Shown piece by piece: positions 24,285 to 33,666 of a stretch of 64,000 nucleotides of DNA. The notes beneath the pieces are model-generated. The model was not told the origin of the DNA. It did no database searches and was given only the letters and a program-made list of their open reading frames with translations. This stretch comes from Litoribrevibacter euphylliae. GTDB lineage: Bacteria > Pseudomonadota > Gammaproteobacteria > Pseudomonadales > Litoribrevibacteraceae. The stretch spans positions 248,001 to 312,000 of the forward strand of contig NZ_JBHRSZ010000006.1 of the NCBI RefSeq assembly GCF_042646085.1, read 5' to 3'. Every line of letters starts with the position of its first letter. Positions within the stretch are counted from its first letter, which is position 1. Made by a program: the position numbers and the translations under genes.

Positions 24285-26708
24285 GAGTACATCAGTCGGA
24301 TGGCCTTGATCGATAAGGACGGGTCTTGCGTTGTCTTCTTCTGGTGGTGGTGGAACATGCTCGCTTCTGAAGATTTCAAAGATAGCGTCTTTCTCACCAG
24401 GTAGAGCTCTGTGGCCAGTGGTTGGGTTGATGCGGATTGTTACTATTCCTTCGGGCTGTTTTAAGGTGTTTTCATAAGGGGGGAGTGCTTTTTTCATGAA
24501 ATCAACCCAGATTGGTAACGCAGCTCGTCCACCGTATTCATTGATGCCTAGGGTGGATGGGGTGTCAAAGCCTACCCATACAGTGGTTACTAGGTCTCCA
24601 TTGAATCCAGAAAACCATGCGTCAACTTGATCGTTGGTTGTTCCGGTTTTTCCTGCGATATCATTTCTTCTCAATTCTTTGGCGCGTCTACCTGTTCCAA
24701 GCTTGATTACGTCTTTCATCATGTCGGTAATAATATAGATGCTGCGCGGATCAATATCTGAGCTTGTTTTAGATGAACGTGTGTTGTCAGTTGACTCAGT
24801 GATTTGCTCTGAGCTTTCTGGCGTGATAGGTGTTATTGCTTTGTGTGCGTTTGGATTCTGATAAATGATTTTGCCGTTAAAGTCTTCAATATGGTCGATG
24901 AGGTAAGGCGTGATTGACTTCCCGCCATTTGCAATGATGCTGTAGGCAGTGGCAAGTTCTAATGGCGTTACGGCAGCGCTACCTAATGAGATCGATAGGT
25001 CTTTGGGGAGGTGTTGTTCCGGGAAGCCAAACTTTTTAATAGTGTTAATGGTTTGTTGAATTCCAAGAGTTTGCACAATGCGTATCGAAATCAGATTTCG
25101 TGATTGATATAGCGCTTGTCTTAGTCTTGTTGGACCGTAAAATTTTCCGCCAGCGTTTTCAGGGCGCCAAGCGGTTTCTAATTGACGGTCTTGAAATACC
25201 ACGGGGGCGTCGTTCACTATGGAGGCGGCGGTAAAGCCGTCTTCTAATGCTGAATAATAGATGAAGGGTTTGAATGCGGATCCGGCCTGGCGTCGAGCTG
25301 ATGTGACTCGGTTGAATTTGCTGGCATAAAACTCGAATCCGCCTTGTAGGGCATTGATGGCGCCTGAATTTGGATTGATCGCAACTAATGCTGCTTGCGC
25401 TTTCGGGAGCTGGCCGAGTTTCCAGTCGTTACTGTCGCTGTCTTGATAAACTCGGACAATGTCACCTTGTTTTACTACATCACTGGCTTTTCTGATTCGA
25501 GGGCCTTTCTTGTTGGTGCTAATGTGTTGTCTTGCCCAGGTGAGTTGTTTGGTTGATAGGGTAATAAGTTCTCCGTCACGAGTAATAAAGTTCGCTTCTT
25601 TATCGGTTACTTCCCAAACTAATGCGGGTATAAGGTGGTTTATTTGACGGTAGTCTTTTAGTAATGCAGTAAGTGGTTGCACGTCTGCAGAGTTTTCTTG
25701 GCTGTTAAGAACAGTTGAGATGTCTATGTTGTTTTCAGGTCCAAAATAACCGTGTCGTTTGCTGTAGTTTTCAAGATGGGTGGCAATTGAGTTTAGTGCG
25801 GCCTGTTGTTGTGTGCTATTGATGGTGGTGAATATCTTGTATCCGCCAGTGTAGATATCTTTTGGAAAGAGCTTTAAGGCTTCTGTTCTGGCTATATCGG
25901 CTGCATAGAATGCGTCTATTTCTGATTTTGGTGCATGGTACTTGGCTGTGACTGGGCTTTGTTGAGCTACAACCTTTTGGGAGCTGGAGATGTAGTTGAG
26001 TGCGGACATGCGTTCCAAAATCCAATTTCGTCGCTCAATAGCTCTTTCTGGGTTTCTTAAGGGGTTAAAGGCGGATGGAGCTTTTGGTAGACCAGCAATC
26101 ATTGCTGTTTGTGCCAGTGTTAGGTCTTGTACTGATTTGCCATAGTAGGTTCTGGCAGCGGCTGAAATACCGTAGGATCTGTGCCCTAAGTATATCTTAT
26201 TGAGATAGAGCTCGAGAATTTGCTCTTTGGTCAGTGATCGTTCAATTTGAAGAGCAAGCAATATTTCATTGAATTTTCTTGAAAAGGTTTTTTCGCGGGA
26301 TAAAAAGTAGTTTTTAGCTACTTGCATGGTGATTGTGCTGCCGCCCGACTGTATGGATCCTGTTGTGGCTAGCTGTGTGGCTGCTCTTGCTAGGCCGATC
26401 AGGTCAACCCCTTGGTGTTCCCAGAAGCGATTATCTTCAGCAGATATAAGAGCGTTTATGAAATTAGATGGAATTTCATGGTAATCAATGGGGGAGCGAT
26501 GCTTTTCTCCATATTCAGCAATGAGCTTCCCGTCTTCAGTGAATATTTTTAATGGAACTTGTAGTTGGATGTCTTGAATTTCTTCAACGGGTGGAAGATT
26601 GGGAATCAGGCAAAGTGTGACACCGGAAAAAATTAAAGTGACAAAGCATATGGCTGAAAATGCAAGATAACCGGTAATTTTTAACGTTTTAAATGTGGTC
26701 TGGATCAT
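24270..26708 (-). CDS. class A penicillin-binding protein 1A
   Basis: Bifunctional peptidoglycan glycosyltransferase/transpeptidase (PonA/MrcA type). One N-terminal membrane helix, GT51 domain with the catalytic EDNRFWEHQGVD and later QRSLTKEQILELYLNKIYLG-like motifs, an OB-like insert typical of PBP1a (about 310-400), then the transpeptidase with Ser477 in GSAFKP, an SxN-type motif, and KTG in IAGKTGTTNDQ. It is open to 26771; ATG 26708 gives the usual short cytoplasmic tail (MIQTTFKTLK), but neither start has a convincing ribosome site. Diverges from pilMNOPQ, as in Pseudomonas. Confidence 0.94.
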   Translation of the reverse strand: MIQTTFKTLKITGYLAFSAICFVTLIFSGVTLCLIPNLPPVEEIQDIQLQVPLKIFTEDGKLIAEYGEKHRSPIDYHEIPSNFINALISAEDNRFWEHQGVDLIGLARAATQLATTGSIQSGGSTITMQVAKNYFLSREKTFSRKFNEILLALQIERSLTKEQILELYLNKIYLGHRSYGISAAARTYYGKSVQDLTLAQTAMIAGLPKAPSAFNPLRNPERAIERRNWILERMSALNYISSSQKVVAQQSPVTAKYHAPKSEIDAFYAADIARTEALKLFPKDIYTGGYKIFTTINSTQQQAALNSIATHLENYSKRHGYFGPENNIDISTVLNSQENSADVQPLTALLKDYRQINHLIPALVWEVTDKEANFITRDGELITLSTKQLTWARQHISTNKKGPRIRKASDVVKQGDIVRVYQDSDSNDWKLGQLPKAQAALVAINPNSGAINALQGGFEFYASKFNRVTSARRQAGSAFKPFIYYSALEDGFTAASIVNDAPVVFQDRQLETAWRPENAGGKFYGPTRLRQALYQSRNLISIRIVQTLGIQQTINTIKKFGFPEQHLPKDLSISLGSAAVTPLELATAYSIIANGGKSITPYLIDHIEDFNGKIIYQNPNAHKAITPITPESSEQITESTDNTRSSKTSSDIDPRSIYIITDMMKDVIKLGTGRRAKELRRNDIAGKTGTTNDQVDAWFSGFNGDLVTTVWVGFDTPSTLGINEYGGRAALPIWVDFMKKALPPYENTLKQPEGIVTIRINPTTGHRALPGEKDAIFEIFRSEHVPPPPEEDNARPVLIDQGHPTDVLDELF

Positions 26709-26823
26709 AGAAATTGTATTTAGTTTTAGGAATAAAAATTTAAATTTCGCTTTGAGCTGGAATGATAGCATTATGGGGTCTATTTTTTTAGTTCAAGGTT
26801 TGCTATATCCGCAAAGCTGTTAT

Positions 26824-26837
26824 TTAATGTACATTAA
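26824..26837. promoter_or_regulatory. 14-bp palindrome between PBP1a and pilM genes
   Basis: TTAATGT-ACATTAA is a perfect palindrome 43 bases before the pilM start, in the divergent promoter region. Possible operator; AT-rich palindromes also arise by chance. Confidence 0.25.
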
Positions 26838-26879
26838 TATATTGTTCTCGTAAGTGCTCGTACTAATAGGGAATTCTCG

Positions 26880-27944
26880 GTGTTCGGATTACTTAAAAGA
26901 AAAACAACAACACTGTTGGGGTTGGATATTAGTTCAACAACAGTGAAGCTTATCGAACTCGGGCAGCAAGGCAATCGTTACCGTGTAGAAAGTTATGCGG
27001 TAGAGCCTCTGCCTGAAGGCTCGGTGGTTGAGAAAAATATTCAGGATGCGGATGCTGTAGGGGAGTCTATTTCTAGAGTAGTTACTCGTGCTAAGTGTCG
27101 CGCAAGATCTGCTGCGGTTGCTGTGTCTGGATCATCCGTCATAACAAAAACCATTGAAGAAAATGCGAACCTTTCCGAAGATGATCTAGAAAATAAGATC
27201 ATGCTAGATGCGCATCAACATATTCCTTTTCCATTAGAAGATGTTTATCTCGATTTTGAAGTGCAAGGCACCCATCCTGATAATGATGATTTAATCGAAG
27301 TGGTTCTTGCTGCTTGTCGCAAAGAAGATGTTGAAGTCCGCGAAGGCGTTTGTACATTAGGTGGCTTAACAGCAAAAGTTGTTGACGTAGAAGCTTATGC
27401 ATTAGAGCGCTCTCTTGAATTAATTCAAAGTCAGTTGGATGGTGATATAAGTGACATGTTAGTCGCTATTATTGATATAGGTGCGACTACGACTACTTTG
27501 AGTGTTTTGAATGAAGGCAAGACCATATATAACCGAGATCAGGTTTTTGGTGGTAAGCAGTTAACCGAAGAAATCATGCGTCGCTATGGTTTATCTATGG
27601 AAGAAGCAGGTTTGGCCAAGAAACAAGGTGGCTTACCTGATGATTATGAAGTAGAAGTGCTGCAGCAGTTTAAAGAAGCCGCTGTTCAGCAAATTAGTCG
27701 CTCACTTCAACTATTTTTCAATGGTTCTCAGTACCATGATGTGAACTATATTGTTTTGTCTGGAGGTAGTGCATCTATTCCAGGATTGGATGAGATGGTT
27801 CAGGAGAAGCTGGGAACGCGATCCATTGTTGCTAATCCTTTTATTGATATGTCGATTGCTCCAAAAGTAAATGCTACAGCTCTATCAAATGATGCTCCTT
27901 CATTAATGGTTGCGTGTGGATTAGCGTTGAGGAGTTTTGATTAA
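26880..27944 (+). CDS. pilM: type IV pilus inner-membrane platform ATPase-like protein PilM
   Basis: Actin-like cytoplasmic protein that binds the N-terminus of PilN and links the pilus alignment complex to the motor. 354 residues. It begins MFGLLKRKTTTLLGLDISSTTVKLIEL, the classic PilM start, with nucleotide-binding phosphate loops LGLDISSTTVK and AIIDIGATTTTLSV and the adenosine motif VLSGGSASIPGL. GTG start with AGGGA upstream. First of the pilMNOPQ operon; its stop overlaps the pilN ATG. Confidence 0.96.
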   Translation: MFGLLKRKTTTLLGLDISSTTVKLIELGQQGNRYRVESYAVEPLPEGSVVEKNIQDADAVGESISRVVTRAKCRARSAAVAVSGSSVITKTIEENANLSEDDLENKIMLDAHQHIPFPLEDVYLDFEVQGTHPDNDDLIEVVLAACRKEDVEVREGVCTLGGLTAKVVDVEAYALERSLELIQSQLDGDISDMLVAIIDIGATTTTLSVLNEGKTIYNRDQVFGGKQLTEEIMRRYGLSMEEAGLAKKQGGLPDDYEVEVLQQFKEAAVQQISRSLQLFFNGSQYHDVNYIVLSGGSASIPGLDEMVQEKLGTRSIVANPFIDMSIAPKVNATALSNDAPSLMVACGLALRSFD

Positions 27945-28531
27945 TGGCGAAGATTAACCTCAGACCTTGGCGTGAAGAGTTAAGGCAGGAAAAGCAACAA
28001 CAGTTTATGGTGACATTGGTTGGTGTGCTTGTTCTGTCATTTGCTGTTCTATTTTTCTGGCACCAGTATCTTAATGGAATTATCGACGATCAGCGTTCTA
28101 GAAACCGATTTATTCAACAAGAAACTGATAAGTTGAAAGAGCAGATTGCAGAGATTGATAAGTTAAAGCAAGAACGTAAACGTTTGATTGACAGGATGAA
28201 GGTGATTCAGGAGCTTCAGGGTAATCGTCCTGTGATTGTGAAGGTGTTTGATGAGCTAGTGCGCACAATACCTGATGGGGTGTATTACGAAGAGGTTGGT
28301 TTGGATGGCTCTGTTTTGAATATATCAGGGGTAGCGGAATCAAATAATCGTATTTCAAGCCTAATGCGTAATTTTGATGACTCTCAGTGGTTTAAAGATC
28401 CGAACCTGACTTCAGTTAAAGCCATCAAAGAAGACTCTGATACATCAAGTAGCTTTAATTTAACTGTGAACCAAACTACGCCAAATGCTGAAGAGGAAGA
28501 GGCAACTAAAGGTCGGAGGAAACGCTCATGA
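27944..28531 (+). CDS. pilN: type IV pilus assembly protein PilN
   Basis: Bitopic inner-membrane protein. The N-terminal INLRPWREELR box (residues 4-14) is the PilM-binding motif. A membrane helix (about 24-42), a coiled coil (50-85) and a periplasmic ferredoxin-like domain follow. 195 residues, ending in a charged tail with KGRRKRS. Overlaps pilM by one base and pilO by four. Confidence 0.95.
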   Translation: MAKINLRPWREELRQEKQQQFMVTLVGVLVLSFAVLFFWHQYLNGIIDDQRSRNRFIQQETDKLKEQIAEIDKLKQERKRLIDRMKVIQELQGNRPVIVKVFDELVRTIPDGVYYEEVGLDGSVLNISGVAESNNRISSLMRNFDDSQWFKDPNLTSVKAIKEDSDTSSSFNLTVNQTTPNAEEEEATKGRRKRS

Positions 28532-29163
28532 GTTTCGCTGAAACTATGGAAAAGCTAAATGATCTCGATCTTAATGATATCGATTTTAATAATATGGGGT
28601 CTTGGCCTTTAGCTGGTCGCTTATTTGTTCTAATTTTGATTTCGGTATTAGTTGTCTTTTGTGGTTATTGGTTTCATATCAAAGGCCTTGGTGAGGCTTA
28701 TGAAACAGAGGTTCGTAAAGAAAAAACACTAAAAGATGACTTTGAACAAAAAGCCTTTAAGGTTGCAAACCTAGAAGCATATAAACAGCAAATGGTGGAA
28801 ATGGAAGAAACCTTTGGTGCCTTGTTAAGACAATTACCTAGTGACACTGAGGTGGCTGGCTTACTTGAGGATATTACTCATACAGGTTTGGGCAGTGGTC
28901 TTAAATTTGAGACGATTGATTTGCAACCAGAGATCACTAAAGAATTCTATATTGAGTTGCCTTTTAAAATTTCTGTAGAGGGAACTTATCATGAGTTGGG
29001 GTCTTTTGTCAGTGGCGTTGCGGGGTTGCCCCGTATCGTAACTCTACATGATCTAGATATTAAGTATGGCAAGGCGGATAACGCTAAACCTGATGTCTTG
29101 GTGATGAATATTTTAGCGAAGACGTATCGCTATAATGAAAAAAATAAAAAGGGAGGGAAATAA
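28528..29163 (+). CDS. pilO: type IV pilus assembly protein PilO
   Basis: Partner of PilN in the inner-membrane alignment subcomplex. 211 residues: cytoplasmic LNDLDLNDIDFNNMGSWP segment typical of PilO, membrane helix (about 30-50), coiled coil, then a periplasmic ferredoxin-like fold with LPFKISVEGTYHELGSFVSGVAGLPRIVTLHDL. Its ATG overlaps the pilN stop (ATGA). Confidence 0.95.
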   Translation: MSFAETMEKLNDLDLNDIDFNNMGSWPLAGRLFVLILISVLVVFCGYWFHIKGLGEAYETEVRKEKTLKDDFEQKAFKVANLEAYKQQMVEMEETFGALLRQLPSDTEVAGLLEDITHTGLGSGLKFETIDLQPEITKEFYIELPFKISVEGTYHELGSFVSGVAGLPRIVTLHDLDIKYGKADNAKPDVLVMNILAKTYRYNEKNKKGGK

Positions 29164-29715
29164 GTGAGATTCAATATTCTATTCCCTCGATGCTTTACCT
29201 TGTTATTTTTAACATTGTTTTTGGCTGGATGTTATGGTCAGAAAGGTTTGAACGATATTAAAGCCTATATGGCTGATATTAAAAGTAAGCCCCATGGTCA
29301 AATTGAACCTTTACCTGAGTTTCATGCTTATGAGGCATTCACTTATCAAGCAAATGAATTAAGATCTCCCTTTTCTAAACCGGTTGTCGTTGAGGTTATG
29401 GAAACTACAGTGAAGGAAAGTATAAATTTGTTTCCTGATTTCGACCGTACAAAAGAGTATTTGGAAAGATTTGCTATTACTACTCTGTCCATGGTGGGCA
29501 CGTTATCTCGAGAGCAAGGCTTTCTTTGGGCATTAATTAGTGATGAAAATGGTGATGTGCACAGAGTTAAAGTGGGTAATTATCTAGGGCAAAATCATGG
29601 CCAGATTACTGATGTGACTGAATTAGGTATTCAGGTTCTGGAAATCATTCCTGATGGTGATGGGGGATGGATTCAGAGACCTCGTGCTATTCAGATTGAA
29701 GGATTAGAAGAATAA
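29164..29715 (+). CDS. pilP: type IV pilus lipoprotein PilP
   Basis: Inner-membrane lipoprotein that connects PilN/PilO to the secretin PilQ. 183 residues. Signal peptide with lipobox LAGC (Cys23), a proline-containing linker (PLPEFHAYEAFTYQANELRSPFS) and the beta-sandwich HR domain (YLERFAITTLSMVGTL ... VHRVKVGNYLGQNHGQIT). GTG start three bases after the pilO stop. Confidence 0.95.
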   Translation: MRFNILFPRCFTLLFLTLFLAGCYGQKGLNDIKAYMADIKSKPHGQIEPLPEFHAYEAFTYQANELRSPFSKPVVVEVMETTVKESINLFPDFDRTKEYLERFAITTLSMVGTLSREQGFLWALISDENGDVHRVKVGNYLGQNHGQITDVTELGIQVLEIIPDGDGGWIQRPRAIQIEGLEE

Positions 29716-29739
29716 ATAATGTGCCACAGTTGAGATTCG

Positions 29740-31980
29740 GTGATGGCTATGAAATTTTATGGTGGGTTCGGTTCAATGAATATGAAGAATAAGTCTGAAG
29801 GTGTGGGCTCGTTCATTAAATGGATGTTGTTGACGTGTTTTTCGTTGGGAGTATCTGCATTTGCTAATGCGGTGAGTCTCAACAAACTGGATGTATCTTC
29901 ATTAGCAAATGAAGGTGTAGAGGTTCGGCTTAGCTTTGATGGAGCGCCTCCTCAACCTAAGGGATATACAATTGAAAAGCCTGCGCGTATCTCACTTGAT
30001 CTCATGGGTGTTCAGAGTGGTTTAAAGGAAAAGTATCATAAGCTTGGCTTTGGGAATGCAAGAAGCCTAACAGTAATTGAAGCGAAAGATCGAACTCGGG
30101 TTATTGTTAATCTAACAGAGCTGGTTGAGTATAAAGCAACCGTATCGGGTAATAGTTTGATTCTTGCTTTAGGCGGTGGGGATAAACGAGATACTGTTCA
30201 GGATTCTTTATCAAAAGGAGAGCGTCAACATCAGTTTGATGATCTTAAGAAGGTTATTCAGGATATTGATTTCAGACGTGGTGAATCTGGTGAAGGGCGG
30301 GTGTTGATTACTGTCTCAGATCCGTCATTAGCGGTGGATATGGAGTCATTGGGTAGTAAAATATTTGTTACTTTTCCTGATGGTGATGTGCCACCTGAGT
30401 TAATGCGTCGTTTGGATGTTACTGACTTTGCAACCCCCGTAACCTTTGTTGATATGCTAAAAGAAGATGGTGTGCCAAAGCTGACCATCGAGACGGCTCA
30501 GACACATGAGTATCTTGCCTATCAAACGGATAACCTGCTTACTATCAATATTAAGCCAATAACTGAAGAGGAGGCTGAAGAACGTCGTAAGCAGAAGTTT
30601 CCTTATAGTGGTGAGAAACTTTCATTGAACTTTCAGGATATCGAAGTTCGATCTGTATTGCAGTTGATTGCCGATTTTACCAGTCTTAATCTTGTGGCAA
30701 GTGACACAGTTGCAGGACGAATTACGTTAAGACTTCAAAATGTACCTTGGGACCAAGCTCTGGATTTAGTGTTGAAAACTAAAGGCCTAGACAAGCGTAA
30801 GATTGGTAATGTGCTTCTAGTTGCGCCAGCTGATGAAATTGCAGCACGTGAAAAGCTTGAGTTAGAAGCGCAAAAGCAAGTTGCTGAGCTGGCGCCTTTG
30901 GAAACTGACTTTTTACAAATTAGGTATGCTAAAGCTGCAGATGTAGTTAATTTATTGAAAGCCGACCAGGGTTTGCTTACAGAGCGTGGTAGTGCAAGTG
31001 TTGATGAACGTACCAACACGATTATCGTTCGGGATACAGCTAAAAAACTTGATGAAATTCGTGATGCAATGAAGGTTTTAGATATTCCTGTTCGTCAGGT
31101 GCTTATTGAAGCTCGAATTGTAATTGCAACGAAAAACCTAGGGAAAGAGTTGGGGGTTCGCTGGGGTGGTGCTGCCTGGGATCAAGACTCTGACACGTTC
31201 AAAGGCATTTCGGGAAATCTAACAGGATTGAATTCAGCTAAAGAAATATATAACAGTACAAATAAAACAGATTTTGAAAATCAGCAAAGTATTTTGGAGG
31301 CTCAAAATCAGTTTTTACAGGATTTGGCTGCGGGTACAGCGACGGTTCCTGATTTTGTTGAGTTGAAAGGCTATGAAGATGGTGAAATTGATGATGGTAT
31401 GGTGGTAGATCTTGCCGCAACTAATTCTAATGCAACTACTTTTGCTCTTGGTATAGCAGCCTTTGATTATGTGATTGATCTGGAGTTATCTGCATTGGAA
31501 ACAGAGGGTAAAGGTGAAATTATTTCACAGCCGAAGATTATCACAGCAGATGGTCAAACAGCACGAATTGAGTCGGGTACAGAAATTCCATATCAGGAAG
31601 CTTCGTCTAGTGGTGCAACAACGACATCTTTTAAAGATGCAGTTTTATCTTTGGAAGTAACACCTCAAATTACGCCTGATGATCGTATTATCATGGACTT
31701 GGAGATTAACCAGGATTCAGTAGGTGAAATTTTCAATGGTATACCAAGTATTGATACACAAGCCCTTAAAACACAAGTGATTGTAGAAAATGGTGAAACC
31801 ATTGTGCTTGGTGGTATATTCCGAGGTGAGGATGTAGAGCAAGTTGAGAAAACTCCATTCTTGGGTGACTTGCCATATATTGGTGCTTTGTTTAGAAGGA
31901 CAACTCAAACTGAAGACAAAGCTGAGTTGTTGATGTTTATTACGCCTAAATTAGTGAAGGATACCTTGTCTGTTCGTTAA
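29740..31980 (+). CDS. pilQ: type IV pilus outer-membrane secretin PilQ
   Basis: Forms the outer-membrane pore for the pilus fibre. 746 residues: signal peptide ending near ANA, two AMIN peptidoglycan-binding domains (about 45-280), STN/secretin N-domains (LSLNFQDIEVRSVLQLIADFTSLNLVASDTV), and a C-terminal secretin domain with VPFLGDLPYIG-like motif TPFLGDLPYIGALFRR and LLMFITPKLV. GTG 29740 or ATG 29743 are both plausible. It ends 23 bases before the likely aroK start, with no terminator, so aroK-aroB may share this transcript. Confidence 0.96.
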   Translation: MMAMKFYGGFGSMNMKNKSEGVGSFIKWMLLTCFSLGVSAFANAVSLNKLDVSSLANEGVEVRLSFDGAPPQPKGYTIEKPARISLDLMGVQSGLKEKYHKLGFGNARSLTVIEAKDRTRVIVNLTELVEYKATVSGNSLILALGGGDKRDTVQDSLSKGERQHQFDDLKKVIQDIDFRRGESGEGRVLITVSDPSLAVDMESLGSKIFVTFPDGDVPPELMRRLDVTDFATPVTFVDMLKEDGVPKLTIETAQTHEYLAYQTDNLLTINIKPITEEEAEERRKQKFPYSGEKLSLNFQDIEVRSVLQLIADFTSLNLVASDTVAGRITLRLQNVPWDQALDLVLKTKGLDKRKIGNVLLVAPADEIAAREKLELEAQKQVAELAPLETDFLQIRYAKAADVVNLLKADQGLLTERGSASVDERTNTIIVRDTAKKLDEIRDAMKVLDIPVRQVLIEARIVIATKNLGKELGVRWGGAAWDQDSDTFKGISGNLTGLNSAKEIYNSTNKTDFENQQSILEAQNQFLQDLAAGTATVPDFVELKGYEDGEIDDGMVVDLAATNSNATTFALGIAAFDYVIDLELSALETEGKGEIISQPKIITADGQTARIESGTEIPYQEASSSGATTTSFKDAVLSLEVTPQITPDDRIIMDLEINQDSVGEIFNGIPSIDTQALKTQVIVENGETIVLGGIFRGEDVEQVEKTPFLGDLPYIGALFRRTTQTEDKAELLMFITPKLVKDTLSVR

Positions 31981-32003
31981 TAAGGGCTCTCAAGGGGTTA
32001 GTT

Positions 32004-32507
32004 ATTAATATCTTTTTAGTTGGGCCGATGGGAGCAGGAAAAAGCACCATCGGCAGACTCTTATCTACAGAGTTAGATCTTCCTTTTTTTGATTCTGATA
32101 AAGTTATTGAAGAGCGAGCTGGTGCTAATATTCCTTGGATTTTTGATGTCGAGGGAGAGGCGGGCTTTCGTGATCGTGAAACTGCTGTAATTGCAGACTT
32201 AACTTGTCAGAATAATATTATCCTTGCTACAGGCGGAGGTGCTGTACTTAAGTCTGAAAACCGTAGTTATCTTAAAGAAAGAGGATCTGTGATTTATCTA
32301 AAGACTTCTGTCGAATTGCAGATCGAAAGAACTCGTAAGGATAAAAATCGTCCACTTCTTCAAACAGAAGATCCAACCCAGGTTTTGCAAAAGCTAATGG
32401 ATATTCGAGATCCTTTGTATCAGGAAGTCTGTGATCATGTGGTAACCACGGATAAAAGAAACCCTAAGCTTGTAGTTTCTGAAATTTGTCGAGTGTTAAA
32501 TATTTAG
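32004..32507 (+). CDS. aroK: shikimate kinase, probably starting at ATT
   Basis: Phosphorylates shikimate with ATP in aromatic amino acid synthesis. The family start NIFLVGPMGAGKST is encoded in full, but the only in-frame ATG (32028) lies inside the P-loop and would delete its first Gly-Pro and the first beta strand. No ATG, GTG or TTG lies upstream in frame; ATT at 32004 does, with AAGGGG six bases before it. From ATT the protein is 167 residues, with P-loop Gly7-Thr15, FFDSD, the FRDRE block and LATGGGAV. aroB follows 30 bases later. Confidence 0.85.
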   Translation: MNIFLVGPMGAGKSTIGRLLSTELDLPFFDSDKVIEERAGANIPWIFDVEGEAGFRDRETAVIADLTCQNNIILATGGGAVLKSENRSYLKERGSVIYLKTSVELQIERTRKDKNRPLLQTEDPTQVLQKLMDIRDPLYQEVCDHVVTTDKRNPKLVVSEICRVLNI

Positions 32508-32537
32508 AATCAGTCGTACTTTCTAAGTGTCAGGTAT

Positions 32538-33611
32538 ATGAAAACTCTAAACGTAGATTTGGGTGAGAGATCTTATCCTATTTTTATTGGTGAAGGGCTG
32601 TTGGGGAATCCAGAGCTTATTACTCCTTATATTGCTGGTCAGCAAGTTATGGTTGTTACCAACGAAACGGTAGCACCTTTATACCTAGAGAAGTTGAAAT
32701 CTTCTTTGATTGGTTTTCAGGTAGACGAAGTTATTCTTCCTGATGGTGAAAGATATAAGAATTCTGAAAGCATTGATCTCATTTACTCCGAGTTACTGAA
32801 GAAGCGCCATAACCGAAAAACCACATTAATTGCTTTAGGTGGTGGTGTTGTAGGTGACATGTGTGGCTTTGCTGCTGCAACCTATCAGCGAGGAGTTGAT
32901 TTTATTCAGGTTCCGACAACTCTATTATCTCAGGTGGATTCGTCTGTTGGTGGGAAGACAGGGATTAATCATTCTTTAGGCAAGAATATGATAGGAGCTT
33001 TCCATCAGCCTAAAGTTGTTATAGCTGATACAGATACACTTAAAACTCTTCCAGAAAGAGAATTATCTGCAGGCATTGCTGAGGTAATAAAGTACGGTTT
33101 GATTCGTGATGAGGCATTCTTATCATGGATTGAGGATAATATGAGCGATATGCTGGCTTGCAATCCTGAAGTGTTAACTAAAGCGATACATGAATCCTGT
33201 CGTAATAAAGCAGAAATTGTTGCAGAAGATGAGCTTGAGTCTGGATGTCGTGCCTTATTGAACTTAGGGCATACTTTTGGACATGCGATTGAGGCTCACC
33301 AAGGGTATGGGAATTGGCTGCATGGTGAGGCTGTTGGTGCCGGTATGATAATGGCAGCTTACATGTCTAAAGAGTTAGGCTGGCTAGATGAAGTTGCTTT
33401 CCAGAGGGTTTCCGAAGTCGTAGAGAGTGCCAAGTTGCCTATTAAGTCCCCAGAATCGATGACCAAGGATGATTTCATATCTTATATGTCTCTGGATAAA
33501 AAGAACTTGGATCATAGAATTCGTTTAGTGTTGCTTAAGAGTGTTGGTGAAGCTTTTATTACGGCTGATTACCCTCAAGAGAGTTTTCTAAAGACACTCT
33601 CTGATTGTTAA
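32538..33611 (+). CDS. aroB: 3-dehydroquinate synthase
   Basis: NAD- and metal-dependent cyclisation of DAHP in the shikimate pathway. 357 residues. NAD-binding GGGVVGDMCGFAAATYQRG (about 95-113), the active-site block TTLLSQVDSSVGGKTGINHSLGKNMIGAFHQP and metal-binding LNLGHTFGHAIE (with the His residues) are intact. It forms the conserved aroK-aroB-damX order. Confidence 0.97.
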   Translation: MKTLNVDLGERSYPIFIGEGLLGNPELITPYIAGQQVMVVTNETVAPLYLEKLKSSLIGFQVDEVILPDGERYKNSESIDLIYSELLKKRHNRKTTLIALGGGVVGDMCGFAAATYQRGVDFIQVPTTLLSQVDSSVGGKTGINHSLGKNMIGAFHQPKVVIADTDTLKTLPERELSAGIAEVIKYGLIRDEAFLSWIEDNMSDMLACNPEVLTKAIHESCRNKAEIVAEDELESGCRALLNLGHTFGHAIEAHQGYGNWLHGEAVGAGMIMAAYMSKELGWLDEVAFQRVSEVVESAKLPIKSPESMTKDDFISYMSLDKKNLDHRIRLVLLKSVGEAFITADYPQESFLKTLSDC

Positions 33612-33666
33612 TAATTGAAAAGATTGTGTTAATCTAGCGAGAAACAGTTGAGCTAAGGACAGTGGT

